A stretch of DNA of 64,000 nt from Rhizobium sp. CF080. Its GTDB lineage: Bacteria > Pseudomonadota > Alphaproteobacteria > Rhizobiales > Rhizobiaceae. The position numbers were made by a program, and so were the translations under genes. Shown in pieces: positions 27,231-36,552 of this stretch; the stretch's first letter is position 1; each line of letters opens with the position of its first letter. Location of the stretch: the NCBI RefSeq assembly GCF_000282095.2, contig NZ_AKKC02000004.1, forward strand, positions 682,001-746,000, in the 5' to 3' direction. Under the pieces are notes generated by a model. It saw only the letters and a program-made list of their open reading frames with translations, had not been told where the DNA came from and ran no database searches.

Positions 27231-29042
27231 ATGACCATCAAATTCAAGCTTGTCGCCAGCGTTGTGTGCCTTGCGCTTGCGCTGGTTGCAACCACAACCG
27301 TCGCGGTTATCGGAATGGACACGCTTTCGGCCCGCACGCGTACCATCGTGGAGGATCGGGTCGAGCCCATGGCGCAGATCAAGACGGTCTCCGACGCCTA
27401 CGCGGTCACCATCGTCGATACCGCTCACAAGACGCGCAGCGGCGCATTCAGCTGGGAATTGGGCGAGCAGACCGTCCGCGCAGCGCTTGCCACCGCCAAC
27501 CGCGAATGGGCGGCCTACCAGGCGACCTACCTGACCGATCAGGAAAAAAGCCTTGTCCAGCGTTACCTCGGCGCGCGTACCGAAACCACCAAAGCGGTTG
27601 ACGAGCTTCTGGCGATCATGGGCAAACGCGATCAGGCAGCTCTCGATACCTATGTGACGAAACGGCTCTACCCGGCGATCGAACCGCTTGCCGAACCGCT
27701 GAATGCGTTGACCAAGCTGCAGTCCGATGTTGCCCACAAGAGTTTCGAGGATGCATTAAAGGACAAGGCAAACCTCTCCGTTTGGATGACCGTGATCGGC
27801 GTCATCTCGCTGATCGTGGTCTGCTTCTCGATCCGGGTCGTACTGTCGGGCGTCGTCGGTCCGCTGCAGCGCCTGCAGGATTGCATGCGACGCCTCGCCG
27901 GCGGCGAACTGACGTTGACCATCTTCGGCATAGGCCGCAAGGACGAGATCGGCGGAATGGCGGCAGCCGTGGAGGTCTTCCGTCGGGCGGCAATCGACAA
28001 CAAACGCCTGGAAGACGAGGCGAACGAAGCCCGCACCCGGTCGGAAGCGGAGCGCATCGCAACACAGGAACAAGCTGAAGCCGACGCATCCCAGCGCCTC
28101 CGTGTTGCGACATCCGGCCTTGGTGGCGGTCTGCGCCGGCTCGCCGCGGGCGATCTCTCCTTCCAGCTCACAGAAGCCTTCTCGGCGGATTTCGAGGCCT
28201 TGCGCCACGACTTCAATACCTCGGTCAGCCAGCTTGCCAACACGCTGACGCAGATCGCCGGCAGTGCCGAGGCGATCGACGGCGGAACTCAGGAAATCAG
28301 CCAGTCAGCCAGCGACCTGTCGCGCCGTTCCGAGCAGCAGGCCTCGTCGCTCGAAGAGACGGCAGCAGCGCTCGATCAGATCACCGCGAATGTCAGTTCC
28401 GCTTCCAAAAAGGCGGACGAGACACGCAAGATTGCCGCCGAAGCCAATTCGTCCGCCGCGCGTTCCGGTGAGGTGGTCGCAAATGCGGTTGAGGCGATGC
28501 GCCGCATCGAGGAAAGCTCCAACCAGATCTCCAACATCATCGGCGTGATCGACGAGATTGCCTTCCAGACCAATCTTCTGGCGCTGAATGCCGGCGTCGA
28601 GGCAGCGCGTGCCGGCGAGGCGGGCAAGGGATTTGCGGTCGTGGCGCAGGAAGTGCGCGAACTCGCCCAGCGTTCGGCGAACGCAGCCAAGGAAATCAAG
28701 GCGCTGATCCAGAACTCGACCGTCGAAGTCGGCCACGGCGTGAAATATGTCCGCGACGCTGGCGAATCGCTGAAGTCGATCGAGGGCTATATCGTAACCA
28801 TCAACGGCCATGTGGACGATATCGCCCGCTCGGCCCGAGAACAGTCGACCGGGCTTTCGGAGATCAACTCGGCCGTCAACCAGATGGACCAGGTAACCCA
28901 GCAGAACGCCGCCATGGTCGAGGAGACGACGGCGGCGAGCTCCGGTCTTGCCGACGAGGCCTCGAAGCTTCGCCAGATGGTCGGCCAGTTCCAGCTTGGA
29001 GCGGGCCCGTCCCAGGGACAGCGTCGCCGCCGGGCCGCCTGA
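27231..29042 (+). CDS. Methyl-accepting chemotaxis protein
   Basis: A 603-residue chemoreceptor. TM1 lies at about 5-28 and TM2 at about 188-208, enclosing a roughly 155-residue periplasmic four-helix-bundle sensor. Two HAMP units follow (about 210-262 and 300-352), then the signalling domain with the conserved tip [42 protein letters not shown]. No C-terminal NWETF-type CheR/CheB docking pentapeptide; it ends RRRRAA. Ligand unknown; the position right after the pca genes allows an aromatic acid, but that is a guess. ATG 27231 chosen for GGGAAG upstream. Confidence 0.9.
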   Translation: MTIKFKLVASVVCLALALVATTTVAVIGMDTLSARTRTIVEDRVEPMAQIKTVSDAYAVTIVDTAHKTRSGAFSWELGEQTVRAALATANREWAAYQATYLTDQEKSLVQRYLGARTETTKAVDELLAIMGKRDQAALDTYVTKRLYPAIEPLAEPLNALTKLQSDVAHKSFEDALKDKANLSVWMTVIGVISLIVVCFSIRVVLSGVVGPLQRLQDCMRRLAGGELTLTIFGIGRKDEIGGMAAAVEVFRRAAIDNKRLEDEANEARTRSEAERIATQEQAEADASQRLRVATSGLGGGLRRLAAGDLSFQLTEAFSADFEALRHDFNTSVSQLANTLTQIAGSAEAIDGGTQEISQSASDLSRRSEQQASSLEETAAALDQITANVSSASKKADETRKIAAEANSSAARSGEVVANAVEAMRRIEESSNQISNIIGVIDEIAFQTNLLALNAGVEAARAGEAGKGFAVVAQEVRELAQRSANAAKEIKALIQNSTVEVGHGVKYVRDAGESLKSIEGYIVTINGHVDDIARSAREQSTGLSEINSAVNQMDQVTQQNAAMVEETTAASSGLADEASKLRQMVGQFQLGAGPSQGQRRRRAA

Positions 29043-29058
29043 AGCCAGGTGATACGGG

Positions 29059-29874
29059 TCAGGCCCTAATGGCCCGGACCAGTTCATTCAGATGCCCGGC
29101 AATGGTTCCGGGCACTTCGAGCGGCGTGAAGTGCCGCACGCCTTCCATGATGAACAGCGATGCGCCGGGAATGTTGTCGGCCATGGCGCGAGCCATCTCC
29201 AGCGGCGTCGCGTAGTCCTCGGTGCCGACCGCGACACGGCAGGGGAAATCGAACTTCGGCAGGGCGGCGCGGATATCGGCATTACCGAGCATGGCGCAGG
29301 TCGCCGCATAGGCGGGCAGCTCGTTCTTCAAGAAGACTGCGATCGCCTTCTCCACCACATCCGGATCGGCCTCGCGGAAAGCGTCACTGAACCAGCGCGT
29401 CTTCTGGAAACCGACCAGTGCGCCCATGCCTTCGGCAAGCGCCTTGTTGGCGCGTTCCGCCCAGGTTTTCGGAGCATCCTCGCCGTACCAGGCCGTGGTG
29501 TCGAACAGACCGAGCGCCTGAACGCGTTCGGCATGGTTGGCCGCAAAGGCCAGCGCCACGCAGCCGCCCATCGAGGCGCCGGCGACGACGGCCGAGGGCC
29601 AGCCGACATGATCCATCAGATCGGCTATGTCATCGGCGAAAAGCTCGACGCTATAGGGGCCGGCGGATTTGTCCGACGCGCCGTGGCCGCGGCAATCGAA
29701 GATCAGCACGTCGGCGGAGCCGCCGAGCGCTTCGACGGTCGGCTCCCAGAAGGTCTTGTCCATGGCGAGCGAATGGACGAGCACGATGCGGTTGTTCCCC
29801 TTTCCCTTGACTACGCGGTAGGAGATGTTTGTGCCGTCGCGGATAGTGGCAATCTCGTTTGATGGTTCGCTCAC
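29059..29874 (-). CDS. Alpha/beta-hydrolase, enol-lactonase-like, member of the putative GntR regulon
   Basis: A 271-residue alpha/beta-hydrolase resembling PcaD: nucleophile Ser in GASMGG (about residue 100), oxyanion motif VHSLAMDKTFW, acid Asp in GTEDYATPL, and His in GVRHFTPLEVP. It is a clear relative of, but distinct from, the pcaD at 22202. A TTGTATGACAA element 42 bases upstream of the ATG connects it with the catabolic set to its right rather than with pca. It could hydrolyse a lactone or C-C bond produced by that pathway. Convergent with the chemoreceptor gene. Confidence 0.82.
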   Translation of the reverse strand: MSEPSNEIATIRDGTNISYRVVKGKGNNRIVLVHSLAMDKTFWEPTVEALGGSADVLIFDCRGHGASDKSAGPYSVELFADDIADLMDHVGWPSAVVAGASMGGCVALAFAANHAERVQALGLFDTTAWYGEDAPKTWAERANKALAEGMGALVGFQKTRWFSDAFREADPDVVEKAIAVFLKNELPAYAATCAMLGNADIRAALPKFDFPCRVAVGTEDYATPLEMARAMADNIPGASLFIMEGVRHFTPLEVPGTIAGHLNELVRAIRA

Positions 29875-29915
29875 GTTCGAAATCCTCCTGAGGGCAAATG
29901 CGGAGTAACGTCATA

Positions 29916-29926
29916 TTGTATGACAA
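29916..29926 (-). promoter_or_regulatory. GntR-type operator candidate, site a
   Basis: TTGTATGACAA on the plus strand (TTGTCATACAA on the minus), an interrupted dyad TTGT-N3-ACAA. It is 42 bases upstream of the alpha/beta-hydrolase start. The first of five related sites between 29.9 and 44.1 kb. Confidence 0.6.
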
Positions 29927-29982
29927 ACATATAGGCAAATCCTGATCTGGAGACAACAGGCGATGTTGTGATTGTTGAGCGA

Positions 29983-30933
29983 TCAGCTCGCAGCGGACAG
30001 TGCCAGGCCGCTCGCGTCGCTCTCTTCGGCGAGCTGGCGGGCGGTCAGCGCGAGCTGACGGCGCAGCCATTTGTGCGCGGGAAGATCCGTATGCACATCG
30101 CTCCACACGGCAGTGGCGGAAACCTGCATGTTGGGCACCGGCACGGGACAGAAATAGAAGCGCGACGGATCGAAGATCGGCGCCATCTTCTCGAAGACGA
30201 GCACGATCAGGTCGGATCGCGAAACGATCGCAGGTGCTGCGAGGAACTGGTGCACGGTGGTCGCGACACGCCGCTTGAGGCCGGCCTGGGCCAGGAACCG
30301 GTCGGCGCGGCTGACATCGCTCACGCCGGGCTTCACCGAGAGCTGGTCAACGGCCAGGAACTCTTCGAGCGTGATCGGACGACCGGCGAGCGGATGGCCC
30401 TGCCGCATCATGCAAAGATAGGTGTCCTCGAACAGCGGCATGTGCTTGAAGCGTCGCGGTAGATTGGGGATGATGCCGACTGCAAGATCGATCTCGCTGT
30501 TGTCGAGCAGGGCAGGCAGCTCCTCGTTCGGCCGCGACTGGATATTGAGGCCGACGCGCGGCGCGGCGCGGGCGATATGCTCGATCAGCAGCGGCAAGAG
30601 CACGACGGACGCATGATCCGAAACCGCCAGGCTGAACGTCCAGTCAGGGTCGCCGGGCTCGAAGGTGGTCGGCTCCAGCGCCTCCTCGATCTGCCGCATG
30701 GCCGACTGGATCGGCCCGGAGATTTCCAGCGCTCGAGGGGTGGGGCGCATACCGTCGGCCGTTCGCAGAAAAAGCCGGTCGTTGAGCAAGAGGCGCAGAC
30801 GGTTGAGCGCGTTGGATAGCGCCGGCTGCGACATGCCAAGCCGCTCGGCGGCGCGGCTGACGCTGGCCTCCACCATCATGGCGTCGAAAACGACCAGGAG
30901 TTTGAGATCGATATTAGCTAAATTCATGGGCAT
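29983..30933 (-). CDS. LysR-type transcriptional regulator (NodD/LeuO-like subgroup)
   Basis: About 316 residues. The N-terminal HTH (LKLLVVFDAMMVEASVSRAAERLGMSQPALSNALNRLRLLLNDRLFLRT) is that of the LysR subgroup including NodD and nitrogen or aromatic regulators, and the effector domain spans about 95-300. It is divergent from the TctA-TctB gene across a 255-base region that also holds GntR site b, so it probably co-controls uptake. Start at ATG 30933 or 30927; neither has a strong ribosome site. The reading frame stays open far upstream by chance. Confidence 0.85.
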   Translation of the reverse strand: MPMNLANIDLKLLVVFDAMMVEASVSRAAERLGMSQPALSNALNRLRLLLNDRLFLRTADGMRPTPRALEISGPIQSAMRQIEEALEPTTFEPGDPDWTFSLAVSDHASVVLLPLLIEHIARAAPRVGLNIQSRPNEELPALLDNSEIDLAVGIIPNLPRRFKHMPLFEDTYLCMMRQGHPLAGRPITLEEFLAVDQLSVKPGVSDVSRADRFLAQAGLKRRVATTVHQFLAAPAIVSRSDLIVLVFEKMAPIFDPSRFYFCPVPVPNMQVSATAVWSDVHTDLPAHKWLRRQLALTARQLAEESDASGLALSAAS

Positions 30934-30986
30934 GATAATACGCTTCGCTTTTTGAATTTGCCAACGGCCCGCGAGCCGGTTCAACA

Positions 30987-30997
30987 TTGTCATACAG
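30987..30997 (+). promoter_or_regulatory. GntR-type operator candidate, site b
   Basis: TTGTCATACAG in the divergent region between the LysR gene and the TctA-TctB gene. Three bases further, ATACAGTACTAC (31000-31011) is identical to a 12-mer in the tctC promoter region (37660-37671, opposite strand). Confidence 0.6.
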
Positions 30998-31188
30998 AAA
31001 TACAGTACTACACAATCGCCCATGGTGAAACATTCCGGGCGCAGGTGCATGCTTATTTGAGCGGTCCTCGACCCCGGCGCTTTGCTGGCGGATGCCGCTC
31101 CCGGGGGACTCCGGATGCGAGGGAGGAGGCGCTGTCCAAGCGCCTGGACGATATTGAGCCTCGCGGGCCGCGGGGCGGTGGAGGATAC

Positions 31189-33261
31189 ATGATTCTGGAA
31201 CAGGCCATGGCGGCGTTGACGGTCATTTTCGACCCGATGCGTTTCCTGATCATCTTGCTGGGTTGCGTGCTCGGCCTTTTCATCGGGGTCATCCCCGGCA
31301 TCGGCGGTCTGGCGGGCATGGCTCTGCTTCTGCCGTTCACCTACACGATGGACCCCTATACCGCACTCGCCTTCCTGATCGGCATGTGGGCGGTGACGCC
31401 GACTGCCGATACCATCCCCTCGATCCTGATCGGGGTGCCGGGTGCCGCAGGTTCGGCCGCGACCGTGATGGACGGTTATCCGATGGCACGCCGCGGCGAA
31501 GCGGGACGGGCGCTCGGTGCCTCCTATACCGCCTCGCTGATCGGCGGCATTTTTGGCGCGCTGCTGCTTGCCGTATCTATCCCGATCCTGCGCCCCTTCA
31601 TGATGGCCTTCGGCACGCCGGAGCTTCTGGCGCTCTGCATTCTCGGCCTCAGCCTCGTGGCGGCCGTCAGCCAGGGCAACATGATGAAGGGCCTCGTGGC
31701 AGCCTGTTTCGGCGTCGTCATCGCCTCCGTGGGGGACGAGGCGCAGACCGGCGAACTGCGCTGGACTTTCGATTCGCTCTATCTTTGGGACGGCGTTCCG
31801 CTGGAAGCGCTGGTTCTCGGCCTCTTCGCCGTGCCGGAACTGATCGAGCTCGGCGCAGCCCGTCAGGCCGTGGCGCTCCACAAGAGCGAAAGCATCGTGC
31901 GCGACCAGTTCCGCGGCGTGAAGGATGCGCTCCAGAACATCCGCCTCGTGTTGCAGAGTTCCTGGCTCGGCGCGATCCTCGGCTCCGTGCCCGGCCTCGG
32001 CGGCCCGGCGATCGACTGGATCGCTTACGGTTCGGCGGCGAAATCCGTCAAGGGCGGCACCGAGACCTTCGGCACCGGCGACGTACGCGGTGTCATCGCC
32101 TGCGAGGCGGCCAACAACTCCCGCGAGGGCGGCGCGCTCATCCCGACGCTTGCCTTCGGCATTCCGGCCAGCGCCACCATGGCGATCCTGCTCGGCGCCT
32201 TCATGATGCATGGCATCCAGCCGGGGCCGAAACTGCTCACCGAACAGCTTGACATCACCTATACGATCGTCTGGAGCCTGATGATCGCCAATATCATCGG
32301 CGTTCTGATCTGCTTCGCCTTCGTGTCGCAACTTGCCAAGCTGGCACTGGTGCCGGCCGGCATCCTGGTGCCGACGGTGCTTGCGATCGTCTTCATCGGA
32401 GCCTATTCGGCGACCCGCGATATCGGCGACATCGTCGTTCTCTTGATCTTCTCGGTGATCGGCTGGGGGATGAAGCGGTTCGGCTGGGCGCGAGCGCCGG
32501 TGTTGCTCGGCCTCGTGCTCGGGGGGCTGGTGGAACAATATCTGTTCATTTCCACCAGCCGCTATGGCTCCGCCTGGCTGCAACGTCCCGGTGTCATCAT
32601 CATCCTGATGATTCCGGTCCTCTATTTCGCCTATACCGCTGTAAAATTCTTCCTGAAGCGGCGCGAACCGGTTCCGGTCGCAGTCGGTGCCGCCGTCAGC
32701 GAACCGGCCGCTCCGAAAGCGCCGGTCGGTCCGGTTTCCATCGTCGACCGGATCATGCTGCCGGGCGTCTGGATCCTCGCCGCGATCCTGTTCATCACGG
32801 CGCTTGCCACCTCGACCGAATGGGCGCTCGCCGCAAGGCTCATGCCGCAGACGGTTTCGGCGGTCGGCCTGTTCGTGGTGATCTGCTCCGGCATCGGTGT
32901 CTACATGAAAAAGCGGGCCGGCGAGACGATCGTCAAGCCGCGCAAGGCGAGCGAGACGGACCCGCTGGAGGCGATGCCGGACCGCGAACTCTATAAGCGC
33001 ATGGGCATCATGCTTGCCTGGGTGCTGTCGGTCTTCGCGGGCACGCTGCTGATCGGTCTGTTGCCGACGCTGCTCTTCTACATGATCGCCTATATGCGTT
33101 TCGAAGGTAAACAGCCCTGGATCCGCACTCTGGTGATCGCGATCCTCATCTGGATCTCCATGTTCATTCTGTTCGACAACCTCTTGAACATGCCCTGGCC
33201 GCAATCCTACCTTGGCGACGCCTTCCCGGCACTGCGCGCAGCGGTTTCGGATATCATCTGA
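31189..33261 (+). CDS. Tripartite tricarboxylate-type transporter, TctA-TctB fusion
   Basis: A 690-residue membrane protein. Residues about 1-505 form the large TctA permease with the conserved GVIPGIGGLAGMALLLPFTY, TIPSILIGVPGAAGSAATVMDG and the second re-entrant motif SVPGLGGPAIDW. A linker rich in Ala and Pro (about 510-530) is followed by a four-helix TctB-like domain (about 535-690). Uptake of carboxylates needs a periplasmic TctC, found 3.3 kb downstream on the other strand. ATG 31189 has GGTGGAGG upstream. Terminated by the hairpin at 33283-33310. The substrate is presumably the carboxylic acid degraded by the neighbouring genes. Confidence 0.87.
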   Translation: MILEQAMAALTVIFDPMRFLIILLGCVLGLFIGVIPGIGGLAGMALLLPFTYTMDPYTALAFLIGMWAVTPTADTIPSILIGVPGAAGSAATVMDGYPMARRGEAGRALGASYTASLIGGIFGALLLAVSIPILRPFMMAFGTPELLALCILGLSLVAAVSQGNMMKGLVAACFGVVIASVGDEAQTGELRWTFDSLYLWDGVPLEALVLGLFAVPELIELGAARQAVALHKSESIVRDQFRGVKDALQNIRLVLQSSWLGAILGSVPGLGGPAIDWIAYGSAAKSVKGGTETFGTGDVRGVIACEAANNSREGGALIPTLAFGIPASATMAILLGAFMMHGIQPGPKLLTEQLDITYTIVWSLMIANIIGVLICFAFVSQLAKLALVPAGILVPTVLAIVFIGAYSATRDIGDIVVLLIFSVIGWGMKRFGWARAPVLLGLVLGGLVEQYLFISTSRYGSAWLQRPGVIIILMIPVLYFAYTAVKFFLKRREPVPVAVGAAVSEPAAPKAPVGPVSIVDRIMLPGVWILAAILFITALATSTEWALAARLMPQTVSAVGLFVVICSGIGVYMKKRAGETIVKPRKASETDPLEAMPDRELYKRMGIMLAWVLSVFAGTLLIGLLPTLLFYMIAYMRFEGKQPWIRTLVIAILIWISMFILFDNLLNMPWPQSYLGDAFPALRAAVSDII

Positions 33262-33282
33262 GGTGTCGGCATTCGAAAACAA

Positions 33283-33310
33283 AAGGCCGGAGTGGCGACG
33301 CTCCGGCCTT
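33283..33310. terminator. Bidirectional terminator between convergent TctAB and M20 genes
   Basis: Perfect 10-base arms AAGGCCGGAG and CTCCGGCCTT with an 8-base loop. On the minus strand it is followed by a T-rich run (TTTTGTTTTC), so it is stronger for the M20 gene. Confidence 0.7.
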
Positions 33311-33376
33311 CGCCTTGATATCTTCGCTGACATTTGGGCATCAGCGCAATGGCTGTTTGAGACCGAGGCGGTCCCT

Positions 33377-34534
33377 TCACAGCGACAATCCTCGTTCCAC
33401 GATGTTCTTGAAGTAGGCGATGCCGAACGGAATGGCATCATCATTGAAATCGTAACGTGCGTCATGAACGGACGCGGTATCTCCGTTCCCGATGAGCATG
33501 ATGTTGCCTGGGCGTGCTTCCAGCATGAATGCGAAGTCCTCCGATCCCATGAGGGGCTCGAGCGCATCGTCGACATTGTCATTGCCCACCAGCGCCCTTG
33601 CGACCTGGACCGCAAAGGCGGTCTCTTTTGTATGATTGACGGTGGGAGGGAACATCCGACGATAAGATACGGTAGCGTTGGCACCGTACGCCTCGGCCAC
33701 CTTCTCCGCGATAGCGCAGACGCGTGTCTCAACCAGGTCTCGGACGGCGGGATCGAAAGTTCTCGTCGTTCCGCCCATCTCGGCAAATTGGGGGATGACG
33801 TTGCCTGCCTTGCCGCCGTTCAGGAAACCGACGGTTACGACCGCGCACTGTCTGGGATGGATATTCCGTGAGACAATCGTTTGAAGCGCCAGAACGATGT
33901 TTGCGCCGACGACCAGGGGATCGACGCTGACGTGAGGTGAAGCGCCATGCGCTCCCTTCCCTTCAATTCTGATCCGGAAGCCGTCGGCAGACGCACCGAA
34001 CGGTCCGCTCGCTGTTGCGAACCGGCCGATCGGCAGGCCCGGCTCGGTGTGCATCGCGTAGATTTCGTTGATCCCGAACCTGGTCATCAGGCCATCATCA
34101 ACCATGGCCTTTCCACCGCCGCCACCTTCTTCAGCCGGTTGAAAAACGACGACGGCCGTGCCGTCAAACGCGCGTGTTCGCGCCAGCTCACGCGCTGAAC
34201 CGAGCAGCATGGCGGTGTGGCCGTCGTGACCGCAGGCATGCATCACGCCTTTTGCCTTCGATGCCCAGGGCGCGTTGGTCGCCTCCTCTATCGGCAAAGC
34301 ATCCATGTCGGCCCGCAGGCCAATAATCTTGCTGCTTGTCTGCTTTTTCCCATGAATGACACCGACGACACCGGTTCTGCCGATCCCGGTTGCCACCTCA
34401 TCGCAGCCAAACTCTCTGAGCTTGGTGGCGACAAACGAGGATGTACGATGGACGTCGAATTGAAGTTCGGGATGGGCATGAAGGTCACGTCGCCATTCAA
34501 TCACCTCATCATATTCCCCCTTCATGACGCTCAT
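33377..34534 (-). CDS. M20-family amidohydrolase/aminoacylase
   Basis: A 385-residue dinuclear zinc hydrolase of the M20D group (hippurate hydrolase, IAA-amino acid hydrolase type). Metal and catalytic motifs are GLRADMDALPI, MHACGHDGH, QPAEEGGGG, the dimerisation-domain segment GKGAHGASPH and the final PLMGSEDFAFM. It cleaves an acyl-amino acid or similar amide; the exact amide is unknown. ATG 34534 chosen because GAGGAA lies 7 bases upstream; 34540 is possible. A terminator (34638-34666) separates it from the ThDP-enzyme gene upstream, so it may have its own promoter or depend on read-through. Confidence 0.85.
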   Translation of the reverse strand: MSVMKGEYDEVIEWRRDLHAHPELQFDVHRTSSFVATKLREFGCDEVATGIGRTGVVGVIHGKKQTSSKIIGLRADMDALPIEEATNAPWASKAKGVMHACGHDGHTAMLLGSARELARTRAFDGTAVVVFQPAEEGGGGGKAMVDDGLMTRFGINEIYAMHTEPGLPIGRFATASGPFGASADGFRIRIEGKGAHGASPHVSVDPLVVGANIVLALQTIVSRNIHPRQCAVVTVGFLNGGKAGNVIPQFAEMGGTTRTFDPAVRDLVETRVCAIAEKVAEAYGANATVSYRRMFPPTVNHTKETAFAVQVARALVGNDNVDDALEPLMGSEDFAFMLEARPGNIMLIGNGDTASVHDARYDFNDDAIPFGIAYFKNIVERGLSL

Positions 34535-34637
34535 CGGCATTTCCTCGTCCTGACCTCGTTCATGCAAGTGATATCCAGAACAGGAGAATACGTGGTTTGC
34601 AAAGCGCCGCAATGACCGCGTGTAGCTCGCAGCGCGC

Positions 34638-34666
34638 AAAAAAAGCCCGCTCGGAAAAGCGGGGCT
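34638..34666 (-). terminator. Rho-independent terminator after the ThDP-enzyme gene
   Basis: On the minus strand AGCCCCGCT pairs with AGCGGGCT around a 6-base loop and is followed by seven T residues. Located 28 bases beyond the ThDP-enzyme stop. Confidence 0.85.
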
Positions 34667-34693
34667 GAGGTCGGGAGGATCTTTTCGTGAGGT

Positions 34694-36463
34694 TCAGGCG
34701 AGCTCGACCATCGGGTCGCGGCAATATTCCGGCGGTACGCGCACGTCGATCACCCACGGCTTGCCGGCCTTCACCTTGTCGATGCCGCGCTGGAGCGCGC
34801 CTGCGAGGTCGGCGATATCCGTGACTGGGCCTTCACCGTCGATGCCTTGTGCCTTGGCGAGCATCAAAAGGTCCGGAACCGGGTCCTGCAAGCGCTGGCC
34901 GACCCAGGCGTTTTCCGGCGGACGGCCGCGCTGGACAGCGACGGCTGCCTGATGGTGCTCGTCGTTGAAGTAGGAATTGTTGTTGGAGATCACGTAGAGC
35001 AGCGGAATGCCCTGCGAGGCCGCCGTCCACAGCGCGGTATTGCCCATGGTAAAGTCGCCGTCGCCGACGATCGCGATCGGCACGCGCGGGGACTTCATGT
35101 CGCGCAGCGCAAGTGCCGCGCCGACACCGATGCTCGGGCCGGAACCGACGCCGCCGCCGCCGTTATGGCCGAGATAGTCGTGCGGATGCTTCAGCTCGTT
35201 GGCATTGGTTGGCCAGCCGAGCGGGCGCGAGGTGAGGCAGACATCGAGATCGCGCGTCACCCGGTTGAATACCCTTGCTAGGTCCATCAGGCTGATTTCG
35301 CCGGACGTCTTCGAAGGCTCGGCGTCGATACGCCGGCTCTCGAATGTTTTTGGCACCGGGAGCCTGGGCTCCAGGGCTTCGAGAAGCCGCGACACGGCAG
35401 TTTCCGGCACGGTCGGCAGGTTGACGTCCACGGCCGGAAGACCCTGGTAGTCCATGTTCCAGCCGCGATGAATATTGAAGTCGTTGGAGACGCTGATGAC
35501 CGGGGCGCTCGGGGTGCCGGCCGGGAAAACCTGGTTGATCGTGCCGGCGGGATCGAGCCAGTCGAGCGACAGGATCGCGTCGGCTTCGGTCAGGTGCTTC
35601 AGGAGGTTCTTGGAAAGCTTCCAGCCGGTCTCGCCGATGAACAGCGGATGGGTGGTCGGGAAGCTGGAAGCGAGCTTCACATGGGTCAGCACCTTGGCGC
35701 TGAGCAGTTCGGCAAGCTTGACGCGCTCGGCCCAGCCTTCTTCGCTGCGGGTGGTACGGCCGCAGAGGATCACCGGTCGCTTCGCCTTGGCGAGGATTTC
35801 GACGGCCTCTTCCAGGTCACGGCGCGGCGGCTCTGGATCGGCCGGCGCCCTGAAGCGGGAAATGTCGTGCAGCGCCGGGACCTTTTCGAGCTCCATTTCC
35901 TGAATGGTGACGTCGAGGTTCACATAGGTCGGGCCGGAGGGGCGGGCGGTCGCCAGCATCGTGGCGCGGCGGATGGATTCGACCGCGGCTTCCGGCGAAC
36001 CGGGCTCGTCGTCCCATTTGGTGAAGTCGCGCACCAGGCCGCCCTGGTCGATCGTGCAGTGGATCCATTCGATCCACGGACGGCGCTTGGTGGCGTCGAG
36101 CGGGCCGGTGGCGCCGATGACGACGACCGGAACGCGGTCGCACCAGGCGTCGAAAATGCCCATCGTGGCGTGCATCAGGCCGACATTGCTGTGGACCGCA
36201 GCTGCGAGCGGCTTGTCGGTGATCTTCGCCCAGCCCTGCGCGATGCCGATTGCGTGCTCTTCGTGCATGCACAGGACGATCTTCGGGTTCTCGTTGCCGA
36301 GATAGTTGACCAGACTGTCATGCAGGTGGCGATAGCTCGCCCCGGGATTGAGGCAGATATAGGGGAAACCCTGTTCCCGTATCGCCGCGGCGATGAGATC
36401 GCTGCCGTATTTCGGCGCACCGGTTTCAACCGGGACGAAACGCTTCGCACCCTGGTGGTCCAT
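34694..36463 (-). CDS. Thiamine-diphosphate-dependent enzyme (acetolactate synthase/benzoylformate decarboxylase superfamily)
   Basis: A 589-residue ThDP enzyme with three domains: Pyr (about 15-190, catalytic Glu68 in MHEEHAIG), central (about 210-350) and PP (about 385-575, metal motif GDGDFTMGNTALWTAA through SNNNSYFND). It could decarboxylate a 2-oxo acid or cleave a 1,2- or 1,3-dioxo compound, as related ThDP enzymes do. No close functional relative is recognised. Co-transcribed with the upstream TctC gene (89-base gap). GAGGAT precedes ATG 36463. Ends at a clear terminator. Confidence 0.82.
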   Translation of the reverse strand: MDHQGAKRFVPVETGAPKYGSDLIAAAIREQGFPYICLNPGASYRHLHDSLVNYLGNENPKIVLCMHEEHAIGIAQGWAKITDKPLAAAVHSNVGLMHATMGIFDAWCDRVPVVVIGATGPLDATKRRPWIEWIHCTIDQGGLVRDFTKWDDEPGSPEAAVESIRRATMLATARPSGPTYVNLDVTIQEMELEKVPALHDISRFRAPADPEPPRRDLEEAVEILAKAKRPVILCGRTTRSEEGWAERVKLAELLSAKVLTHVKLASSFPTTHPLFIGETGWKLSKNLLKHLTEADAILSLDWLDPAGTINQVFPAGTPSAPVISVSNDFNIHRGWNMDYQGLPAVDVNLPTVPETAVSRLLEALEPRLPVPKTFESRRIDAEPSKTSGEISLMDLARVFNRVTRDLDVCLTSRPLGWPTNANELKHPHDYLGHNGGGGVGSGPSIGVGAALALRDMKSPRVPIAIVGDGDFTMGNTALWTAASQGIPLLYVISNNNSYFNDEHHQAAVAVQRGRPPENAWVGQRLQDPVPDLLMLAKAQGIDGEGPVTDIADLAGALQRGIDKVKAGKPWVIDVRVPPEYCRDPMVELA

Positions 36464-36552
36464 GGTCGGAATCCTCGAATTTTTTGGAAATTGACAAACG
36501 CCCGGAGGCAAAGAGAACCGCGCGGCGTCAAGACACCGCGCGGTCGATCAGC

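Noticed and set aside
29983-33786. A minus-strand open frame of 1267 codons
   Set aside because: Only the last 316 codons (30933 to 29983) encode a protein (the LysR regulator). The rest runs antisense to the TctA-TctB gene and is low-complexity shadow coding caused by high GC.
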